Assembly: GCA_945872795.1 (NCBI GenBank) | Contig: CAMCAZ010000031.1 | Location: 1-42,529 of the forward strand | Origin: Chryseobacterium gleum | Lineage (GTDB): Bacteria > Bacteroidota > Bacteroidia > Flavobacteriales_F > PHOS-HE28 | Reading direction: 5' to 3' | DNA: 42,529 bases | Part shown: one piece after another, positions 26,419-34,451 of the stretch | Layout of the letters: each line of letters starts with the position of its first letter | Position numbering within the stretch: the stretch's first letter is position 1 | Notes under the pieces: model-generated | What the model was told of the DNA's origin: nothing | Seen by the model: the letters and a program-made list of their open reading frames with translations, nothing else | The model's database searches: none | Program-made: the position numbers and the translations under genes

Positions 26419-27855
26419 TCAGAACTGGAAATAAATGAAACTCACTGTGGGTTGGCCGTATTGTAGGATGAGCATGAGCACCGCATAATAAGCAGGCCAG
26501 CGCAACCAGATCGGCCAGCAAGCCACGTCGAAGGTATGCTCGCGGTGGCGTTGCACCCACTCAACAAGCACCAGCAACGCGATGGCCCCAAGTGGTGCCC
26601 ACGTGAGCATGGGGTGCGTGGGAGCGGTGAACAAGCTTGGTGATGCCATGCCGCGCAGAAAAGCCATCGCATCCGTCATGCTGGCCGACCGGAAGAAGAC
26701 CCAGGTGATGCAGATGAGCAGGAAGGTCATGAGCATCGCGACCAACTCCCGGAGCGTTGGGAGATACCGCCCAGGGGCCACTGTGTCCATGTTTGCGCGA
26801 TTGCTGCCACGCAGCAGCAGCGGTATGAAGAAGAGCCCATTGAGGGCACCCCAAACGATGAACGTCCAGTTGGCGCCGTGCCAGAAGCCGCTCACCGTGA
26901 AGATGACAAGCACGTTCAGCACGTTACGCGTCACGCCACCACGACTGCCTCCAAGCGGTATGTAGAGATAATCGCGGAACCAAGTACTGAGGCTGATGTG
27001 CCAGCGACGCCAGAATTCAGCCACATCACGCGAGAAATAGGGTAACCGGAAATTGGTCATGAGCCGGAATCCCAGCAGGCGGGCCGTGCCGACGGCAATA
27101 TCACTGTAGCCACTGAAATCCCCGTAGATCTGGAATGCAAAGTAGACCATGCCCAGGAAGAGGATACTACCCGGCAGTTCGCCTTGTTGACCGAAGATGA
27201 CATCAACATGCGATGCACAGGTATCGGCCACCACCACTTTCTTGAAGAACCCCCAGAGTATCTGGCGTAAGCCGTCCACCGCATCGCGCCGGATGAAGAT
27301 GGAGGGCTGGCTGAATTGCGGCAAGAGATTGGTGGCCCGCTCGATCGGCCCCGCCACGAGTTGCGGAAAGAAACTCACGAACGTGAAGAAGTCGATCGGG
27401 TCCCGCGAAGGTTCGAGCTGACGGCGATATACGTCGATGGTGTAGCTCATCGTTTGGAACGTGTAGAAACTTATCCCTACGGGCAGGATCACCGCGAGCG
27501 AGGAGATGTGCGCCTCGAATCCGATAGCCGCGAGCAACTGGGCACATCCCTCGATGAAGAAATTGACGTACTTGAAATAGCACAGCAGACCGAGGTTGAT
27601 GACCATGCTGACAGCCAGATATAAACGCCGGCGGCCCATCGCAGGGGTGGCTGCTATAGCCCTTGCGATGGTATAGTCCACGACCGAACTGAAGGCCAAC
27701 AGCGCTAGGAATCGGACATCCCACCATCCGTAGAAGATGTAGCTGGCGAGCAGCAGCAGCGCGTTACGCATGCGGATGGACCGACCCGCGATGAGCCAGT
27801 GCAGGGCAAATACCACCGGGAAGAAGACGAGGAATATGCTGGAGTTGAAGAGCAT
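26419..27855 (-). CDS. MBOAT-family O-acyltransferase (AlgI/DltB-like)
   Basis: The 478-residue polytopic protein carries the family core: ILPVGISFYTFQTMSYTIDVYR, FFPQLVAGPIER, YGDFSGYSDIA, FWRRWHISLSTWFRDYLYIPLGG (His286) and SGFWHGANWTFIVWG with the invariant His326. These are the marks of AlgI-like acyltransferases, which pass acyl groups across the inner membrane for O-acylation of exported polysaccharide. It forms a pair with the SGNH-like gene just downstream. The 186-bp stretch upstream to 28042 contains no clear gene or promoter box and no strong terminator. Confidence 0.92.
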   Translation of the reverse strand: MLFNSSIFLVFFPVVFALHWLIAGRSIRMRNALLLLASYIFYGWWDVRFLALLAFSSVVDYTIARAIAATPAMGRRRLYLAVSMVINLGLLCYFKYVNFFIEGCAQLLAAIGFEAHISSLAVILPVGISFYTFQTMSYTIDVYRRQLEPSRDPIDFFTFVSFFPQLVAGPIERATNLLPQFSQPSIFIRRDAVDGLRQILWGFFKKVVVADTCASHVDVIFGQQGELPGSILFLGMVYFAFQIYGDFSGYSDIAVGTARLLGFRLMTNFRLPYFSRDVAEFWRRWHISLSTWFRDYLYIPLGGSRGGVTRNVLNVLVIFTVSGFWHGANWTFIVWGALNGLFFIPLLLRGSNRANMDTVAPGRYLPTLRELVAMLMTFLLICITWVFFRSASMTDAMAFLRGMASPSLFTAPTHPMLTWAPLGAIALLVLVEWVQRHREHTFDVACWPIWLRWPAYYAVLMLILQYGQPTVSFIYFQF

Positions 27856-28041
27856 GGGCTGTGTTCAGGTCCGGCCCCGCGAATCGGCGGACAGCAAGCC
27901 ACGCATGTCAAAAACCGGACTTAAAGCCAGCTCTGAGAACTGCTGTAGCACTGTCGACGTCATGCAAGCATTACAACTACAAAGCCTACGAACCATCGGC
28001 CATTCTAATGGACCCGACCGAGGGGTCAAAATACTTGTTAT

Positions 28042-29277
28042 TCATTGAATGAGCGGTGGTTCCAACCCAACTCTTATCACCTCTATCGATGATGCGTTCG
28101 GAAGGTATGGTATGGAAGATAGTGGCCTGAACCGGCTACTCACTTTAACCTCTCCTGCTCGGGTCAAATGAATCAGGTTCTCGATGGATTCCTGCCTGCG
28201 CATGCTCAGGTTCCATGTGTACAGGCCCTCGTGCAGAAGCAACGGATCGATGTGCAGGCGGATGAGCTGCTGACCTCTTTCAAGATCAATGGGAGTACCA
28301 CCCCGTTCGCTGCTCCAGCACATCACCGCACGATGCTGTTGATCAACAAGTGTGAAGGAGAACAATGCACCTGAAATAGCACGTTCACTGATGATATTCA
28401 ACTCCACGGACATCCGGCCTCCATACTCGATCGCACCTGGCTCCAACACGGTCGCCTCAATTGCCGTAACCGGTGGATAGAACATGTGTACCTGGCCATC
28501 ACGGAATGCTCCAGGGCCAGCTTCGTTCGCATCGAAATAAGCGGCAATACCATCCACGGTGTTCCGATAATGGGTGTGCCTGCCGTTCCGCATCATCAGT
28601 ACCGAACTGCAGATCGAACCGATGTGATCCATATTGTGCGAGACCAGTATCACCGCGGTATTCTCCATCATGCGGGCGATGCGTTGGTAGCATTTCACCC
28701 GGAACGCTTCGTCGCCCACGGCAAGCACCTCGTCCAGGATCAACACATCGGGCTCCAGGGTGGAGGCAATGGCGTACCCAAGGCGGACCGACATGCCCGA
28801 ACTGTAGCTCTGCACCGGACTGTCAATGAAATCGCCCAACCCGGAGAAATCAACGATCTCATCGAACCGTTCATCGATCTCCCGCTTAGAAAGTCCAAGG
28901 ACAGCCCCGTTCACGTAGATGTTCTCGCGCCCGGTCAACACACCGTTGAAACCGGCTCCAAGAGCGATGAGCGCACCAACCCTGCCACGCATGGTGATGC
29001 GTCCTTTATCCGGCTTGATGAGTCCGTTCAACATACGCAGCAACGTGGTCTTGCCGGCACCGTTACGACCGACCAGTCCGATGCATTCGCCGCGCCTCAC
29101 TTCGAAGGAAACATCCTGCACCGCCCAGAATTCCTTGGGCCGTAGCACACCCTCACTGAATCTGCCGGCGACCTGGCCGAAGAGGTCCTGCACCCCATAG
29201 CCCAACGAAGTCCTCAGGTCCTTGCAGAACTTCTTGGAGACCGCCTCCACACTGACCAGAACATCGCCACGCTGCAT
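28042..29277 (-). CDS. wzt: Polysaccharide ABC transporter ATP-binding protein (Wzt-like) with C-terminal cargo domain
   Basis: The 411-residue protein has an ABC domain: Walker A GRNGAGKTT at 70-78, signature YSSGM at 158-162, Walker B VLILDE at 178-183 followed by SHN of the switch region. Residues from about 250 form an extra beta-rich domain (AIEATVLEPGAIEYGGRMSVEL onward) like the Wzt C-terminal carbohydrate-binding domain that recognises a modified non-reducing end. The length is near that of cargo-binding Wzt proteins and well above that of capsule-type KpsT. It powers export of undecaprenyl-linked glycan through the permease encoded 2 nt upstream. A methyl or other cap recognised by this domain could come from the methyltransferases in the locus, which is inference. 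Confidence 0.9.
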   Translation of the reverse strand: MQRGDVLVSVEAVSKKFCKDLRTSLGYGVQDLFGQVAGRFSEGVLRPKEFWAVQDVSFEVRRGECIGLVGRNGAGKTTLLRMLNGLIKPDKGRITMRGRVGALIALGAGFNGVLTGRENIYVNGAVLGLSKREIDERFDEIVDFSGLGDFIDSPVQSYSSGMSVRLGYAIASTLEPDVLILDEVLAVGDEAFRVKCYQRIARMMENTAVILVSHNMDHIGSICSSVLMMRNGRHTHYRNTVDGIAAYFDANEAGPGAFRDGQVHMFYPPVTAIEATVLEPGAIEYGGRMSVELNIISERAISGALFSFTLVDQQHRAVMCWSSERGGTPIDLERGQQLIRLHIDPLLLHEGLYTWNLSMRRQESIENLIHLTRAGEVKVSSRFRPLSSIPYLPNASSIEVIRVGLEPPLIQ

Positions 29278-29279
29278 TC

Positions 29280-30125
29280 CTACATTCGTTCAATAAGTAC
29301 GGGGATGGTGACCCTGTAAAAGATCCAGCTGAACAAGAGCAGAACAGCGCTTAAAATGGTAACCAGCAAGAACTCATACGGCATGGAAGTGGCCGCTCCG
29401 GTCAGCCATTCCCTGGAACTGACTATGAGCGGGGTGGCAGGATTCCATTTGCAGACCAATGCCATCCAGCCGTCCGTGGGCATGGCGAAAACGACCGGGG
29501 TGAGGTACATGAGGAATTGTGAGACCAACGGTATCCCCCTTACCACATCGGTGTATAACAACCCCAGCGGGGTGATGAGCAGGCCGATGGAAAATCCCAA
29601 CATAACGATGGATAAGAGCCCTATCGGCAAAAGAAGGAAACCCATGTCAGGGCGTATTCCAAAGAGAAGAATGACCGGTATCAGCAAAACGAGCTTTATA
29701 CCTATGTTCGAAAAGATCTTAACCAAACCACTTAGAATGAGAGCCTCACGCGGAAAATTCAGTCGGGTGAGCATCGCTCGGGAGAGCCCGATCTGTTGCA
29801 GAGGACTTTGAACCGACTCTAGCAACACCTGCCAGAGCATGGTCCCACAAAAGACATATACGGGATAGGGAATGCCGGTGTTCGAAACACGAACAACACC
29901 CGAAACGTTCAAATAAACCCAGGTAACAGTAGTTATCAGCGGTGTGATAAAGGCCCATAAATAACCCAGATAACTCTGTCGGTATTGGGCCTTAATATCA
30001 CGCTGTGCGAGCCTCCATGCGAGCTCCCTGGAGCTGCGTACATCGCGCAGCATATTACGCAGCAAGAGGCCCGGCCGCCGGATCTCCGCTTCCGGGGAGT
30101 AGGTGGTAATGGCTTGGCTGCGCAT
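29280..30125 (-). CDS. wzm: Polysaccharide ABC transporter permease (Wzm-like)
   Basis: The 281-residue form starts at ATG 30125 (MRSQAITTYSPEAE). SRELAWRLAQRDIKAQYRQSYLGYLWAFITPL is the ABC-2 polysaccharide permease signature, followed by six hydrophobic segments such as IKLVLLIPVILLFGI and LLSIVMLGFSIGLLITPLGLLY. It forms the membrane channel for the Wzt ATPase. An alternative ATG at 30209 (309 residues) would overlap the FkbM stop as TGATG, but its extra 28 residues are Arg-rich with rare codons, so I prefer the shorter start; this choice is uncertain. The 83 nt 30126-30208 would then be a small gap with a one-mismatch promoter box (TACCTTCG, 30182-30175). Confidence 0.88.
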   Translation of the reverse strand: MRSQAITTYSPEAEIRRPGLLLRNMLRDVRSSRELAWRLAQRDIKAQYRQSYLGYLWAFITPLITTVTWVYLNVSGVVRVSNTGIPYPVYVFCGTMLWQVLLESVQSPLQQIGLSRAMLTRLNFPREALILSGLVKIFSNIGIKLVLLIPVILLFGIRPDMGFLLLPIGLLSIVMLGFSIGLLITPLGLLYTDVVRGIPLVSQFLMYLTPVVFAMPTDGWMALVCKWNPATPLIVSSREWLTGAATSMPYEFLLVTILSAVLLLFSWIFYRVTIPVLIERM

Positions 30126-30208
30126 GATACCCGGTCTCCTGTTTGCGTTGCGCAAATAGGCACAATCCGCGCGGCGAAGGTAATCACTGGATCGTAGCGA
30201 GAACCTCA

Positions 30209-31084
30209 TCAACCTTGGATCGCCATCGTAGCGGACCGCGCCATCACAAATCCCCTGCCGGGCCGGTCCAACTGGAGCAATTGGACCGCATAGCCCAACG
30301 GCTGCAGGATGTTGCACACCGCGAGCATGCACGCTACGGAATGGACCTCGATGAAGAGCAACGGCCGATCCCTCCTCAGGAGTTCCAATGCACCGGTCAA
30401 TACCAGCTGCTCCGCACCTTCCACGTCGATCTTGATGAGTGCCACGGGACCCCATCCGTGCTCAAGGACCACGCCATCCAAGCGCCGTACCGCAACGGTT
30501 GACCCAACAAAGCCGGACCGCTGGTAGACACTATCGTCCAAGGGTGGGGCGACCCCTTGCAGATAGCCGCCGGAACTGGTCTGGTCATCCACGTTGGTGG
30601 AAGCGTTGAAACCGGTTAGGCCATCGTGGTCACCGAGCGCAACCGGGAACAACCGGACACGGGCAGCAGGACTGGCGTTCAGGTCCAGGTTATGCTGCAG
30701 TCGTTCGCAGTTCGCCGGGTTCGGCTCGAAGGCGAACACCCGCCGGTCGGGATACAATACTGCAAAGGAAAGTGCGTGGTAGCCGATGTGTGCGCCCACA
30801 TCGAGGATGCACCCCTCGCCCAGCTGAGTCGGCAGGGCGCGCCAGAGGAAGTCATCATAGACCCCTGCGACCATTTCGCCGAACGCAGAGCGTTTAGCAT
30901 CCACCAGCAGCGAGTATCCCTTCAGTGGCCCACCCTGAACGACCTGCTCGCCGGCAGTTGCCGGGGCAGCGGGCACAACAGGTGCGGGGCGCAACCATCG
31001 CACGAGAAGGGGTGGCACCAGTTCCCGCGCGACCGACCTCCATCCATTGCATTTGACTGGAACGCTCCTGTTGTCAGTGCTCAC
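30209..31084 (-). CDS. FkbM-family methyltransferase
   Basis: The 291-residue protein has SAM motif I LDVGAHIGYHAL at about 94-105, acidic loop VFAFEPNP (117-124), VALGDHDG and the family hallmark LIKIDVEGAEQLVL, then LLFIEVHS. FkbM proteins O-methylate sugars or sugar-like acceptors. The first 60 residues are Pro/Ala-rich and poorly conserved-looking. It lies between the Wzc kinase (ATGA overlap at 31081-31084) and the ABC permease, a place that suits a chain-capping or repeat-modifying methyltransferase read by the Wzt cargo domain; this link is inference. Confidence 0.88.
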   Translation of the reverse strand: MSTDNRSVPVKCNGWRSVARELVPPLLVRWLRPAPVVPAAPATAGEQVVQGGPLKGYSLLVDAKRSAFGEMVAGVYDDFLWRALPTQLGEGCILDVGAHIGYHALSFAVLYPDRRVFAFEPNPANCERLQHNLDLNASPAARVRLFPVALGDHDGLTGFNASTNVDDQTSSGGYLQGVAPPLDDSVYQRSGFVGSTVAVRRLDGVVLEHGWGPVALIKIDVEGAEQLVLTGALELLRRDRPLLFIEVHSVACMLAVCNILQPLGYAVQLLQLDRPGRGFVMARSATMAIQG

Positions 31085-33498
31085 GCGGAGGTGGATGGCT
31101 TCGACTCCTTGTCCTTCTTCCTGGAGCGGCGCCCGTACCCATAGCCATAGCCGTACCCATAGCCGTAGCCATAGGCGTAGCGGTAGCCGTAGCCGTAGTT
31201 GGTGTTGTAGTAGTACTTGCTCTTCTTCAACCGCACACCGTTGATGATGAAGCCCACGTTCCTGCCAGGGTTGGCCTGAAGTACTTCGAGGGCGTTATTC
31301 ACGTGGTCCTTGCTGGCAAAGCGGGTATTGAGCACGAACAGGGTCGCATCCGTGTAGCGCATCATGAGCAGCGCATCCGTGATGAGGCCCACCGGTGGGG
31401 TATCCACGATGATGTAGTCGAACTCCTGCCGCGCTTCGGTGAAGATGCGCTCCAGATGCTTGCTCAAGATAAGTTCCGAGGCGTTGGGGGGGGTGGGCCC
31501 TGCGAGGATGACCGAGAAGTGCTCGAACTGGGTGGGAATCACCACCTGCCGCCAGTCCACCTTGCCGATGAGCACGTTGCTGAGGCCCACATCGCTCTGC
31601 ATGCCCAGGCCAGTGGCCACCTTCGGCTTGTGCAGGTCGAATTCGAGCAGCAGCACCCGCTTGCCGGCCTTGGCCAGGATGGCGCTGAGGTTCACGCTGC
31701 AGAAGGTCTTTCCTTCGTTGGGTCGGTAGCTGGTGACCATCACCACCTTGCCACCCACCTCGGGACCGGGGATGTACTCCATGTTGGTACGCACGGTCCG
31801 GAAGCTCTCGGTGATCGCCGCCTTGGGGTCGCTGTCCACCACTACGTAATTCAGCACCGCCTTGTCGCTGGCGATGATCTCCCCGTAGACGGTGAGGGGA
31901 GCGACTTCCTTGAGCTCATCGGCGTTCTCGATGCGGTCGTAGAACATGATGCGGATGAAGATGAAGATGGCGGCCACCAAGGCACCACCCAGCAGGAACG
32001 TGTAGACCACCTTGGTCTTGTCCGGGCGCACCACGCCAAGGCTGCGGGCGCTTTCGATGACCTTGCTCTGCGGCACGATACCGGCCCGTGCGATGACGGT
32101 GGTGGCCCGCTTTTCCAGCAGGAATAGGTACATCTTCTCATTGACCTGCATGCGGCGCTGGATGTTGAGGATGTCGCGCTCGCTCTTTGGCATTTTTCGG
32201 ATCCTACCCTCATAAGAAGTGATCTGGGCCCTAACATCGGACATCTTGGAGCGCACCGCCCCGCGGCTGTTGTCCAGGTAGGTGAGCACGTTCAGGCGGT
32301 CCATCTGCATGGCTGAATCGAGCTGCTGGATGGCACCGTGTGCCGGCCGCGCCTCGTAGAGCATGGCGTTCCGCTCCATCTGCCGCTTATAGATCTGCTC
32401 CAAACTCGTGAGCAGGAATTCATCCTCCGCAATATATAGGGCCGGTGGAAGCAGGGTCTGGTCATTACTGGTAAGCAGGTAGTCCTCCAACGCATCGAAG
32501 GACTGCATCCGCATCTCGAGCATTCGTAACTGGCGCTCGTATTCAGCCAGTTCCATGAAGGACGAGGACTCCTCCCGGGATAGGTCCAGGATGTCCTTCT
32601 GCTCCTGGTACTGCTGCATCTCATCCTCGTGCTGACCAAGGATGACGCTGACCTCATCGAGCTGATTGTCAATGAACTCGAGGGTGTTCTCGTTGATGTC
32701 GAACTCGCTCTGCAGGGAATACCCGATGTACACCTTGGAGAGGGTGTCCAGGAACATCTTGGCCCTGGACTCGACCTCGTCCTCCACGGTGATGCCCAAG
32801 ATGGTGGTGTAGTCCTGGTTCTCCACCTGGATGCGATTCTTGTACTGGCCTACCAACCGGTTGCGGTGGTGGCGCTTGAACTGGTAATCCGAAGCGGCAA
32901 AGGTGGACACGTTGGCGTCAGTCATCCATGGCGTGCGCTTCACCGTGAGCAGGTAGAGGGGATCACGCACCTGCTCATCGAACCGGTGCACCCGCTTCTG
33001 CACCGTGCCATTGTATTCAAAGCCAAGCTCGTACCGGTCCGCATCCAACACACGCAGGTCGAACGTACGCTCGAACAACTGCGGCTGCAGGGGTTCAATC
33101 TGAACGGTGAACGGCAAAGTGCCGTGCACCTGGCTTGTCTTGAACCGCCCGACGATGAAGTAGCTCACATCGAAGTCGAGCCTCTCGAGCACATCGTTGA
33201 TGAGATCATAGGATAGCAGCACCCGCTTCTGGTTGACGACATCGCTGTAGAGGCCTGCGTAACCCAGGTTCTGGTACATTTGGGACTGGTAGTCGTAGGA
33301 CTCCTGGTCCTTGATAAGGATCTGCGTGCTGGCCCCGTAGATGTTGGGGAGTTTGTATGAGTAGAGGTAGGAGAGCACCAAGGCCAGCAACATGGTGATC
33401 ACCACCACGTACCAACTTTTCGATACCAACCTGGCGAAATAGCGCAGGTCCTTTGCATCGATGATGCCGCCGCGTTGGGAACTCTTGTTGGATGTCAT
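31081..33498 (-). CDS. Wzc-like polysaccharide co-polymerase with tyrosine-kinase domain
   Basis: The 805-residue protein has TM1 at about 29-46, a Wzz-type periplasmic region with coiled coil near 275-400, TM2 at about 497-518, and a cytoplasmic BY-kinase domain. ESFRTVRTN is the usual lead-in; Walker A is TSYRPNEGKTF (589-599), Walker A' VLLLEFDLHKP (615-625), and DYIIVDTPPVGLITDALL the Walker B region. A C-terminal tail (about 762-789) carries 14 Tyr, the autophosphorylation cluster. Such proteins set chain length and control assembly of exported polysaccharide. It is the first gene of the long minus-strand operon, with a TATATTTG box upstream. No Wza outer-membrane gene is beside it, which is unusual. 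Confidence 0.92.
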   Translation of the reverse strand: MTSNKSSQRGGIIDAKDLRYFARLVSKSWYVVVITMLLALVLSYLYSYKLPNIYGASTQILIKDQESYDYQSQMYQNLGYAGLYSDVVNQKRVLLSYDLINDVLERLDFDVSYFIVGRFKTSQVHGTLPFTVQIEPLQPQLFERTFDLRVLDADRYELGFEYNGTVQKRVHRFDEQVRDPLYLLTVKRTPWMTDANVSTFAASDYQFKRHHRNRLVGQYKNRIQVENQDYTTILGITVEDEVESRAKMFLDTLSKVYIGYSLQSEFDINENTLEFIDNQLDEVSVILGQHEDEMQQYQEQKDILDLSREESSSFMELAEYERQLRMLEMRMQSFDALEDYLLTSNDQTLLPPALYIAEDEFLLTSLEQIYKRQMERNAMLYEARPAHGAIQQLDSAMQMDRLNVLTYLDNSRGAVRSKMSDVRAQITSYEGRIRKMPKSERDILNIQRRMQVNEKMYLFLLEKRATTVIARAGIVPQSKVIESARSLGVVRPDKTKVVYTFLLGGALVAAIFIFIRIMFYDRIENADELKEVAPLTVYGEIIASDKAVLNYVVVDSDPKAAITESFRTVRTNMEYIPGPEVGGKVVMVTSYRPNEGKTFCSVNLSAILAKAGKRVLLLEFDLHKPKVATGLGMQSDVGLSNVLIGKVDWRQVVIPTQFEHFSVILAGPTPPNASELILSKHLERIFTEARQEFDYIIVDTPPVGLITDALLMMRYTDATLFVLNTRFASKDHVNNALEVLQANPGRNVGFIINGVRLKKSKYYYNTNYGYGYRYAYGYGYGYGYGYGYGRRSRKKDKESKPSTSA
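31132..31215 (-). repeat. Tyr-Gly dipeptide repeat in the Wzc C-terminal tail
   Basis: The 84-bp stretch encodes YYYNTN followed by eleven Tyr-X pairs (nine YG, one YR, one YA), giving 14 Tyr in 28 residues. At the DNA level it is a degenerate 6-bp tandem repeat made of GTA/ATA alternating with GCC/CCC on the plus strand. It could expand or contract by slippage. Confidence 0.9.
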
Positions 33499-33560
33499 GG
33501 ATGAAAGAAGCGGCCAACACGGATCCGACGAACTGGCCTGAAAACCCCATGCAGGGTGGG

Positions 33561-33568
33561 CAAATATA
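33561..33568 (-). promoter_or_regulatory. Promoter -7 box of the main polysaccharide operon
   Basis: The minus strand reads TATATTTG, a full match to TAnnTTTG, 62 nt upstream of the wzc ATG at 33498. A -33 TTG at the usual distance was not seen. It is the only good candidate for the operon in the 193-bp divergent region 33499-33691. Confidence 0.55.
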
Positions 33569-33631
33569 GCCGACCAACGCTACCGGGCAGCATTTCATGG
33601 GGTATCAGGACGGGTGAACGCCCAACACGGC

Positions 33632-33663
33632 TTGCATCGATCATTTGGAATGGCATACCTTTG
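33632..33663 (+). promoter_or_regulatory. Promoter of the PID-CTERM/exosortase module
   Basis: TTG at 33632-33634, a 21-nt spacer and TACCTTTG at 33656-33663 match the Bacteroidota pattern on the plus strand. The box ends 28 nt before ATG 33692 and lies downstream of or over the alternative upstream ATGs at 33614 and 33650, so it also decides the start of the small gene. Confidence 0.65.
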
Positions 33664-33691
33664 GGGCGGACGACAATCTCCGAGAGCGAAC

Positions 33692-33898
33692 ATGTTGCGC
33701 ATCATCCTCACGCTAATCGCTGTCATAGTTCCGTACGCAGCGGTGCTCATTGCTCAGCCATTGGGCGGCCCTGCCCCTTGCTGGCCCCCACCTTGCATCC
33801 CCATCGACGGAGGTCTTTCGGCGTTGATCGTTGCCGGTGCGTTGTACGGAGCGAAACGGGTACACGGCTCCCGGAACGCATTCAAGCGACCGCTCTGA
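33692..33898 (+). CDS. 68-residue PID-CTERM-like mini-protein, probable exosortase substrate
   Basis: The protein is almost only sorting signals. Residues 1-21 form a signal peptide (MLRIILTLIAVIVPYAAVLIA). Residues 22-36 are a Pro-rich linker with Cys30 and Cys35 (PCWPPPC). PIDGG at 37-41 is followed by a short hydrophobic helix (LSALIVAGALYG) and a basic tail (KRVHGSRNAFKR). Motif, helix and basic tail form a tripartite exosortase-type C-terminal signal, and PIDGGL resembles the PID-CTERM type of Bacteroidota. If cut near PID, the mature product would be only about 15-20 residues. The stop overlaps the exosortase ATG (TGATG at 33896-33900), so the two are co-translated. ATG 33692 is chosen because the promoter overlaps the longer frame. 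The substrate role is inference. Confidence 0.75.
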   Translation: MLRIILTLIAVIVPYAAVLIAQPLGGPAPCWPPPCIPIDGGLSALIVAGALYGAKRVHGSRNAFKRPL

Positions 33899-34449
33899 TG
33901 TCCGCTACGCCCTCTGTACAGGGGGCTCTGCGCGACCCTGTCATCCGTTTCCTTGCCGCAGGTTCCCTGGGCTATGGGATGTGGTATTTCCTTTACGAAT
34001 TCTGGTTGCATCCGCTGGGATGGTTGGATGCGGCTGTGATCGGCCACCTGATCCGTTCCAGCGGTACTTTGCTGGAGGGACTCGGCTACACCCTGATACC
34101 GGAACCGGCGAACGCAGAGAACATTCGGACCATCGGCGTCCAGGGTGGGCATCTGCTCTGGATCGGCGACCCCTGCAACGGTCTCGGCCTCTTTGCGGTC
34201 TTCAGCCTTTTCGTGCTGGCCTATCCCGGTCCATGGCGCCACAAGGCGTGGTTCGTTCCGATGGGCCTGCTCACCATCCACTTCATCAATGCGCTGCGCA
34301 TCGTGGCGCTGTGCATCGTGGTCACCATCGACTACGAACTGCTCAACTTCAACCATGACTATACCTTCTACGTGGTCATCTATGGATGGGTGTTCCTTCT
34401 CTGGTGGGTGTGGGTGAGGTTTTTCCCGAACAGGCCTGCCACTGCGTGA
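33898..34449 (+). CDS. xrtF: Exosortase family protein, XrtF type
   Basis: At 183 residues it is a short exosortase with about five membrane spans. The transpeptidase-like triad is visible: Cys93 in GDPCNGLGL, Arg134 in INALRIV, and His153 in NFNHDYTFY. The context W-I-G-D-P-C-N-G-L and the length fit the compact exosortases (XrtF) of Flavobacteria-type genomes. Exosortases cut CTERM sorting signals at the outer face of the inner membrane and pass the protein on for surface release or attachment, normally in genomes making exopolysaccharide. It is coupled upstream to the PID-CTERM-like mini-protein and is followed 2 nt later by its usual partner protein. The polysaccharide locus lies directly on the other side of the promoter region. 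Confidence 0.88.
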   Translation: MSATPSVQGALRDPVIRFLAAGSLGYGMWYFLYEFWLHPLGWLDAAVIGHLIRSSGTLLEGLGYTLIPEPANAENIRTIGVQGGHLLWIGDPCNGLGLFAVFSLFVLAYPGPWRHKAWFVPMGLLTIHFINALRIVALCIVVTIDYELLNFNHDYTFYVVIYGWVFLLWWVWVRFFPNRPATA

Positions 34450-34451
34450 CC

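Noticed and set aside
27856-28041. Small gene or promoter between the MBOAT and wzt genes
   Set aside because: Short frames here have no start context or similarity, and the CAAAGCCTA sequence has the wrong spacing for a TAnnTTTG box.
31132-31215. Microsatellite insertion or frameshift damaging wzc
   Set aside because: The repeat is in frame, the reading frame continues to a basic tail and normal stop, and Tyr-rich tails are normal for this kinase family.
31303-32127. 274-codon plus-strand open frame inside wzc
   Set aside because: It lies opposite the kinase domain, whose Walker motifs are clear, and is His/Gly/Asp-rich like other shadow frames.
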